The translations under genes were made by a program, and so were the position numbers. From assembly GCA_009801085.1 (NCBI GenBank), contig VNWV01000002.1, forward strand, positions 3,410,001-3,474,000: a stretch of 64,000 nucleotides of DNA. The letters are read 5' to 3'. The notes beneath the pieces were generated by a model. It was not told the DNA's origin. It was given only the letters and a program-made list of their open reading frames with translations, and searched no databases. Source of the stretch: Lasiodiplodia sp. COLG20. Taxonomy: Eukaryota > Ascomycota > Dothideomycetes > Botryosphaeriales > Botryosphaeriaceae. Positions 57,731 to 64,000 of the stretch are shown piece after piece; the first letter of the stretch is position 1; every line of letters starts with the position of its first letter.

Positions 57731-58793
57731 TTACACGGGAAGGTTGAACTTCTTGCCCTGAAGGACCCTGGGTACGCGGGTCAGCAAATACGATACTCCG
57801 AACTAAACGGGGCACCAATCACTCACTTAGTGTAGTAGATCCAGAAGAAGTCGGAGTACAGGATGGTCTGGATGATGCCGGCGATCTGGGCGATGGGGTC
57901 GTAGTAGCCCTCGGCGAACCAGCGGTACAGCCAGTTGGGGATGTACAAGGCGCGGTAGGCGCCGAGCGCGAAGAGGTAGTGCGTCGTGATGGTCTCGGCC
58001 TCGCCGGTGCGCTGCAGCATGAAGAGCTGCGGCAGGATGGCCACCGACTCGAGCCAGATGGAGAAGGCCCAGAGGATCTGTGTGTGTTTGCCCGTATCAG
58101 CGTGTTGTCCCTGTTCAGAGTGTCCACCACTTTCTTTCTATCGTCTCGTGGGAAGCATTGCGCACCTCAGTCGGCGTGTACTTGTACGGGAACAAGATGG
58201 CCAGGACGGCGCTGGCACCCAGCAGGTACTGGACCTTGAAGGTGTCGAGGTTCGGGTCGTGGGTGGGGCGGTAGTCGTTGAGCATGAGGTAGACGGTGTA
58301 GGCGGAGGAGGCGATGAAGATGATCTTGAAGATGGTGTTGTACAGGGCGGAGGGGTCGTAGAAGGTCCAGAGCAGGTCAATGTAGCGGGTCACGTAGACC
58401 ATGAGGTACAGGAATTGCGACTTGAACGAGATTCCGTTTGCGCTCTGCCGTTCAATGCCTCGTCAGCTTTCGAGTCTCTTCCAGTCTCTCGAGTCGCGCG
58501 CGCGCGCTGCGCCGCCGAGGGTCGCGAGCTTCGGGCGGATGGGACGAGCGCACACGCGCGCGCGGGCGGAGGTGAGTACGCACGTTGGTCGTCTTCATCT
58601 TGTGAAGCAGGATGAGGATGGATATCAGGTGGGACAAGTCCCCTGCGCAGCGCCATGGGCGTCAGCATTTTGCGTTTCCTTTGCTACTCTCCTGCTCGAC
58701 GGCGGAGGTCTCTTGTTGAGCTCGGAGAGTAGGCGGCGCCAGCGGCCGCACGGAGGTGTGTGTTCACGTACCCAGCAACCGGAAAATGTTCAT
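57731..58793 (-). CDS. erd2: ER lumen protein-retaining receptor (K/HDEL receptor, Erd2)
   Basis: The coding sequence is complement(57731..57767, 57827..58077, 58166..58444, 58584..58642, 58772..58793), 215 aa, standard for Erd2. This Golgi/ER membrane receptor returns K/HDEL proteins to the ER through COPI vesicles. It starts [22 protein letters not shown], followed by [13 protein letters not shown] and VTRYIDLLW, and has seven hydrophobic helices. Diagnostic blocks are [40 protein letters not shown] and [16 protein letters not shown]. It ends [11 protein letters not shown], encoded by a 37-nt last exon. The first exon is only 22 nt. All four introns keep frame. The first two introns are longer than typical for this window and GC-rich. 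Confidence 0.96.
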
Positions 58794-59843
58794 CTTGGGC
58801 AGCACCAGCAGCTCGCTGGAACAAGGATTATGGGTGTATGGAGTCGATTTCTTGTCGTTCGGCGGAGGTGTTTGAGCTGCGCGGGAGCTTCAATCTGGAC
58901 ACGTTGGAGCGTGACTAAGCGATGAAACGCGCGAGAGGAATCCTGGCCCGCAGCATCCCTGCGCAACTTTATTTCGACGAGTTCCTACGTCGCAGCTGCG
59001 GCTGTGCGCTATTAATACGAGCAGCTGCAGCTGTGTGTTCCGAGCGTGTTCTATTTTCTCACTACCCAACGTTGCGATCAACACCGCGGGAGGGAGCGCC
59101 GTTGCGATCCACCGCGGCACAGCGGCCCCCGCAGCGAGCAACATTTGGACCTGTTGGTCACTTTCCTGCCTGGGACTGCCAAGCCGTGATATCACTGCGG
59201 CGCAGCTGGGGCCATCATTGATCACTTTGTACGAATGCAAAATGGGAGTTATTCGCATTAAGCGACAGGATCCCCTTAAGCACGACGTCATGGTCGGTCA
59301 GTCCGCAGCTTTGCAGCCACAAACCTCACAAAGAACAAATGGCAAATTCTGGCAAGTTGCTACCGTGGCTTTACAGTTGGACTCGTGACTGTATATTCAC
59401 AGCGTATGTCTACCACCGTTTGGATGCGGGCCGATTGCCATCCTTGGTCCAGGGTCGGCCTTCCTTCGACCCACACCCAAGCTCTACTCTGACTCTACTC
59501 TGGCCCTGGTTTGCTCTTCCAGCGCCGCCGCTGTTTTCTCGCAGCATGGGCGGAAGTGCAACTAAGTATTGCCTCAGGTAAAACTGGAAAAGTCTTTGCT
59601 ACACGTGTGCCAGAAGTGCACATGACCTCCCTCGTTCGAATAGTGTGACAACAGCTGTTGACCGGTAACTTCATCCTAGCAGATAGAAGCCTCCATTCAC
59701 GACGTCTGATACTTAGACTGCATTCTATAGAGATGAGAGCCGTGTAAACTGAATCAATCTCGCGTTTCCTTTTGCTTTTGGGTATCTTATTTTAGCTTTC
59801 TCCTCATTAAACATCAAAGAGCTCACCTCTATCCCACCACCAC
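58794..59843. other. Spacer between erd2 and orc5
   Basis: About 1 kb holding the erd2 promoter on its left and the orc5 3' end on its right. No gene was seen. Confidence 0.5.
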
Positions 59844-61348
59844 CTACGCATCCGCCACGCCCGCCAAATACTCCCCCATCTCCAACCCCACACTCCTCCC
59901 CAAATCCCTCACATACTCCCATCCATAATTCACCCTCCACTTACAACTCCCATCCAACGGATCCGCGCCAGCAGCGCCGCCCCGCAGCAGCAGGCGCAGC
60001 GAGTTCAGCGTCGCGATGGCCGTGTAGACGTCCGCCGACGCGGGCGGTACGTCGTGCGGCGGCAGGACGGCGCGGAAGATGGCGAGCAGGCGGTCGAGCG
60101 GGAAGGCCGAGGGCGTGAGAAGGTGACGCGAGATCTTGCGGCTGGCGGCGCGGCCGGGCGTGGAGGCGGCGCCGGCAGCACGCTTACGGCGCTTCTTCTC
60201 GCTGGCTTTCATGAAGTAGATGTTGTCTTGCCGCGCCGGGTTGTACGAGGCGAGGTAGGCGGCGCAGAGGAGGTATTTGGAGAAGTAGGGGAGGTCGTGG
60301 GTGACTGTGGGAGGGGGACGTTAGTATATATCAAAGCGATTGGCGTGGTCGTCTGGTGTTGAGCTTACTCTTTGAATTCGACTTGCTCTCCTCCGCTTCC
60401 TGCGGCACGACGACTCTGTCCACCAAGGCGGACTCGCCTTGGAAGATAGCCCGCCGGTGCACCAGCAGCCGCGAGAAGTCCCTCGTCCCGAACGTGCCGT
60501 CGCGGATAGGCGTGACGAACGGATCCCACAGCTTATCCGCCAGCGCCCTGAAGCCGACGACGTCGCGCGCCGCGCTCTTCGCCAGAGAGTCCCACACCAC
60601 GCCCAGAAAGCGCGTCCACACCCACGCGTTATCCTCCGCCGCCAAATCATCCGTATAGCCCTTCGACGGGCTCAGCGGCACGAGGAAGATGTTCGACGGC
60701 GGCCCGCGCCGCGACAGGATGAGGACGGCCTCGTCGCGCGAGTACGACGGGAAGTGCACGGTCGGCGTGCACGCGGCGTGCAGCAGGCGCGGACGCGGCG
60801 GCACCGAGAGGATCAGGACGGTGCTGAGGCTGGGGATCTGTTCGCCCAGCCGCGCGAGCGCGGGCAGCAGCGTCGGCGGGGCTTCGCGCTGCTTGTCCAC
60901 CCCGTCGAAGACGAGGACGAAGCGCTCCGTGCCGTCGAGCAGCCGCTGCAGCTGCACGAAGAGCGCGCTGAGGTTCTCGCATCGCGCGTACGGGGCGCGG
61001 TCGAGGGTTGTGTCTGGGTCGGCGTCGTCGATGGCGTCGAGGCAGGCGGCGAGTGTGCGTTCGAGTAGGTGCCGGCCGGTTATGCATTCGCGGGAGTTGA
61101 CGATGGCATGGGGGAGTTTGCGGGTCTCGAGGACGCCGCGGACTATCGAGGTCTTGCCGGTGGCATCGAGACCGTGTATGACAAGGGTTGAAGGGCTGGG
61201 AAGTGGTGGCTGTTGGAGTTGTTAGTTTCCGGCGCAGGGAATCGAATTGGGGACAGACATTATAGAGAGCCGCCAGCTGGCGGATCTGCAGCTCACGGCA
61301 TGGGAATTGCTCGCTCAGCGTGGTGAGAAGCAATTCATCAGGAAGCAT
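59844..61348 (-). CDS. orc5: Origin recognition complex subunit 5 (Orc5)
   Basis: The coding sequence is complement(59844..60304, 60369..61209, 61259..61348), 463 aa. Orc5 is the AAA+ subunit of the six-part complex that marks replication origins. The start MLPDELLLTTLSEQFPCRELQIRQLAALY is typical. The first intron has a poor donor (GTCTGT), but only this splice gives PSPSTLVIHGLDATGKTSIVRG with the Walker A motif. A Walker B-like FVLVFDGVD follows. The C-terminal winged-helix region begins [34 protein letters not shown], the best-conserved stretch of Orc5, then a Lys/Arg-rich loop. The second intron has excellent signals (GTAAGC, CTAAC, CACAG). Identification is secure; only the first splice needs RNA support. 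Confidence 0.94.
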
Positions 61349-61797
61349 GTTGGAAGTGTGTTGCAGCTCTGGCGTTGGCGCTGATCTTTGAGGGAGCTTC
61401 ACACGTTGCAATGCGTCCGTGCGAGCGACCGCCTGCTTGTCAAAACGCCGCGGCCTGTGCCCTCGACTTCACACCCATTTCATCACATCGAATTTCAACA
61501 CTCAACCAGCACTCTTTGGAAGCCACCATAAGAAAGTTTTCTCCGCACGTGATACCGGCAGCTATCTAGTAGAATCCGTTCCTCTCCAACATCAGTTTAT
61601 TGACACTGCCGCTACGCAAACCTGAAGGAAATGTAGCTACAGGAACACAAACACTAATCAAAAATTGAAAGAATTCGTCGTGAGCAGCATTTCGATCGAT
61701 AAGGCCCCATGACACCGGAGGTAAGATGAACTCCACGATTATTCAAAGAGAAAACAGCAAGAAAGGAAATCATGCACACCAGACCTTCTGCAGCCAC
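61349..61797. other. Short spacer upstream of orc5
   Basis: 449 bp with the orc5 promoter and the 3' end of the ankyrin gene. No gene was seen. Confidence 0.5.
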
Positions 61798-64000
61798 TCA
61801 AGCCACAACCCAACCTCCTCTCTTGTTCTGGAAAGAGAATCGATAACCATGCTCCCAATACCGGCCTTTGCGTGCGTCATTGACTCGGATCCTCCTCGGT
61901 GGCTTCTTGGACTCCAGTGGCAGTGATGTAGGAACCCACGTCCCGTCCGGAGCGGGGAAAGAGAATTGTCCGCCGTGCTCCCAGAACCAAGCGGCGTGCT
62001 CCTGTCCGTCTCGGATGATCATGCATGGTTTGGCACCATTCTCAGCGAGGAGAGTTAGTGCTTTTACATGCCCTTGTTTGAAAGCCGCTTGGTATGGTGT
62101 TCCGAAACGACCTCCGGGTAAGTTGACGTTCGCGCCATGCTCAATCAGGGCGAGCGTATTTTCCACACTTCCGCAAAAAGCTGCACGGTAAAGCGGAGTA
62201 GAGTCTATTTGCATATCTCGTAAGTCGAGAATACCAAACATACGCTTCATCGGCCTTTCCGAAAGGATGCGCCGCAGATATTCTTCAGCAAACGAAGCAG
62301 CACATGCTTTCGAAAGGGCAGACACCTGTAAAGGCGTAATTGCGAAGGGATCACAACCATTCCGTAATAGCAGCTCCATACAAGCAGTGTCTCTGGTCTG
62401 CATCAGAGAACTACCAAGCGCGTATGAGCTGGAAGTAGCGTCCGAGCCGTGCTCGAGAAAGTAGGCCACCATCTCAGAGTTATCATTTGTGTAGTGCAGT
62501 ACGGACCTGCCGATGATATCGCAGGAGTCCGGTCGTGCGCCTAGACTGCACAGGGTCTTTGCGACTTCCCACTGTCCATTTTCTGCGGCGACTATCAAAG
62601 GCGTCCTGTTGAAATCATCGAGTGACTCGATCTCGGAACCGTCTTGAATGAGGGCTTTTACGGCATTTACCCAGCCTTTGTGACTTGCGACGTGGAGAGC
62701 TGTTAGGTTAAGTTCATCAAAACGTCGGTTTGGATATATTCCCGCTTCCAAGAGACGGAGAAGGCCTTCTTCGCTTTCTTCTTCGCACACACGCTGTAGT
62801 TGTAGAGTGTTGATCTCTCGCTCGGTCCATGATGTATACATCTTTGTCTGCTGACGCCTTTCATCTTGCAGCTTCGATCGGATGAGCTCTGCAATATCGC
62901 GCCTTCCTGTTGCCAGTGCCTCCGCTTCCAGTCCTTCAGGTATTTCGATGTCCCTTGAAAGAAGCAGTCGGACAACATCTATATGTCCACCCCGAGTCGC
63001 AGCCTGGAGAGGTGTACCTAAATCAGCCGCAGTAAAAGCCAAATTTTCGCCCACAGACAACAGGAAGTCGCATACGCCGGTATGGCCGTACTGACAGGCA
63101 ACATAGAAAGCTGTGCAACCATCTGTTCGGGCCTTTGAGACACTGGCGCCTGCTGAGACCAACGTCTTGCAATTGGTCAGGAGTCCAAGGTATGCAGCGG
63201 CAAAAAGCGCTGTTTCTCCCCTTTCCGTTTCCTGGTCAAGATCCCGGGGCCTCCTGGCCGGTTGAAGAAGCCATCTCAACGCTTGTGAGTCATCATTCAC
63301 TGCTGCAATATGCAGTGGGCCGGCATGGGATAGCGTGTAAGGGTCTGGTCCATCCCCCTGGCCAGGCATATCAATGTCCCATCGTCCTGAAAGTTTTTCG
63401 TTGTAGTCGAACCCCTCTAAACTTTCCACTATTCCCTGCAACTGCTGTTTTCCCTCCGATACGGCCAGATGATGAAGCCGAGCACCCGCGAAGTCTTGGC
63501 CATAAGGGTCAGCTCCCGAGTTGAGAAGGAGTCGCACAACTTCCACCTTCCCCGAATCTGCTGCTATCACAATAGGTGGCTCCTCTAAACCCTCCACACC
63601 TCTTGCCTCGTCAATTTTCGTACCATGATGGATTAGTGCCTCTATGATTACCGTCGATCCAGTTTGACAAGCATGAGATAACATATCGTAGCCTTGGTGG
63701 TCGCGTATGTTGACGTTTTCTTTGGCAATATCGATTAGCCGGTATGCAAGGGATGGTGTTGAGATGGCTCCTGGGGTGTACATCAATGGAATGCGGCCTT
63801 GATAGTCCTTGGAAGTCGATAATGCGATTTCTGGGAGGTAAAGAGACAGCAGGTCTTCGATACCATCCTTTCTAAGCGCACAAATAGTATGCAGGATAGA
63901 CTTTCCATCCTTACCAGGACTTTGCAGGTCCATTTCCGATGCACTCTTCATGAGGCAACGGAACAAGTCAAAGTTGTGCTCTTCATTGGACAAGGCAATC
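61798..64000 (-). CDS. Ankyrin-repeat protein, N-terminal part outside the window
   Basis: The frame is open from the right edge of the window to TGA at 61798-61800, at least 733 codons. There is no start inside, so the gene continues beyond 64000. At least a dozen ankyrin units can be read, for example VIIEALIHHGTKIDEA, EVVRLLLNSGADPYGQDF, LLTNCKTLVSAGASVSKA, HIDVVRLLLSRDIEIPE, WVNAVKALIQDGSEIES and VENTLALIEHGANVNLPGG. The sequence after the repeats is unusual: two similar units, FWEHGGQFSFPAPDGTWV and YWEHGYRFSFQNKRGGWV, lie about 40 residues apart at the very C-terminus. The missing N-terminus could carry a NACHT or other effector domain, as in fungal NLRs. The scaffold or ligand-binding role is inferred from the repeats. 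Confidence 0.88.
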   Translation of the reverse strand, partial: IALSNEEHNFDLFRCLMKSASEMDLQSPGKDGKSILHTICALRKDGIEDLLSLYLPEIALSTSKDYQGRIPLMYTPGAISTPSLAYRLIDIAKENVNIRDHQGYDMLSHACQTGSTVIIEALIHHGTKIDEARGVEGLEEPPIVIAADSGKVEVVRLLLNSGADPYGQDFAGARLHHLAVSEGKQQLQGIVESLEGFDYNEKLSGRWDIDMPGQGDGPDPYTLSHAGPLHIAAVNDDSQALRWLLQPARRPRDLDQETERGETALFAAAYLGLLTNCKTLVSAGASVSKARTDGCTAFYVACQYGHTGVCDFLLSVGENLAFTAADLGTPLQAATRGGHIDVVRLLLSRDIEIPEGLEAEALATGRRDIAELIRSKLQDERRQQTKMYTSWTEREINTLQLQRVCEEESEEGLLRLLEAGIYPNRRFDELNLTALHVASHKGWVNAVKALIQDGSEIESLDDFNRTPLIVAAENGQWEVAKTLCSLGARPDSCDIIGRSVLHYTNDNSEMVAYFLEHGSDATSSSYALGSSLMQTRDTACMELLLRNGCDPFAITPLQVSALSKACAASFAEEYLRRILSERPMKRMFGILDLRDMQIDSTPLYRAAFCGSVENTLALIEHGANVNLPGGRFGTPYQAAFKQGHVKALTLLAENGAKPCMIIRDGQEHAAWFWEHGGQFSFPAPDGTWVPTSLPLESKKPPRRIRVNDARKGRYWEHGYRFSFQNKRGGWVVA

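Noticed and set aside
60439..61068. 209-codon open frame on the plus strand
   Set aside because: Antisense to orc5 exon 2. Its Arg-rich composition is typical of the reverse of a GC-rich gene.

Overview
The window is nuclear DNA of a filamentous ascomycete (Pezizomycotina). The evidence is short introns of about 45-90 nt with GT..AG ends and CTAAC/CTGAC-type branch sites, dispersed single genes on both strands, GC-rich coding sequence with AT-richer spacers, and typical fungal families: an ergosterol C-22 desaturase, a Zn2Cys6 regulator, NACHT/STAND proteins, an A-T-TE NRPS-like synthetase and BTB proteins. Gene style suggests a Dothideomycete, but this is inference. There is one assembly gap (57444-57532). 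Exon structures were worked out by hand from splice signals and reading-frame continuity. I report 22 protein-coding genes, one of them cut by the right edge.

Layout. 0.4-3.8 kb: a coiled-coil protein of unknown function with a long pyrimidine-rich intron. 5.7-10.6 kb: a ketopantoate-reductase-family gene facing an adenylation-thiolation-thioesterase (A-T-TE) synthetase whose thioesterase nucleophile is Cys; this is the best candidate for a small specialised-metabolism locus. 12.8-20.8 kb: two unknown proteins, a dual-specificity-phosphatase-like protein with a changed signature, and a large disordered protein with an overlapping upstream ORF. 22.8-24.6 kb: erg5. 25.6-34.9 kb: an accessory-looking block with a secreted beta-lactamase-family hydrolase, a STAND/NLR-like protein with a degenerate P-loop, and a divergently transcribed AAA+ ATPase.

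35.5-42.1 kb: a BTB protein, the divergent ctf18 clamp-loader gene and an MDR oxidoreductase. 42.1-46.0 kb: an AT-rich spacer with a MITE-like inverted-repeat element, then a NACHT NLR. 46.4-55.8 kb: palmitoyl-protein thioesterase, a Zn2Cys6 transcription factor, an amino-acid permease and an unknown protein. 55.8-57.7 kb: a gene-poor stretch with a possible recombinase fragment and the assembly gap. 57.7-61.3 kb: erd2 (K/HDEL receptor) and orc5. 61.8-64.0 kb: the C-terminal part of a large ankyrin protein that ends in a duplicated WEHG..FSF..G.W motif.

Housekeeping genes (erg5, ctf18, ppt1, erd2, orc5) are interspersed with lineage-specific genes. I see no operon-like logic, no rRNA or tRNA gene, and no CRISPR array.
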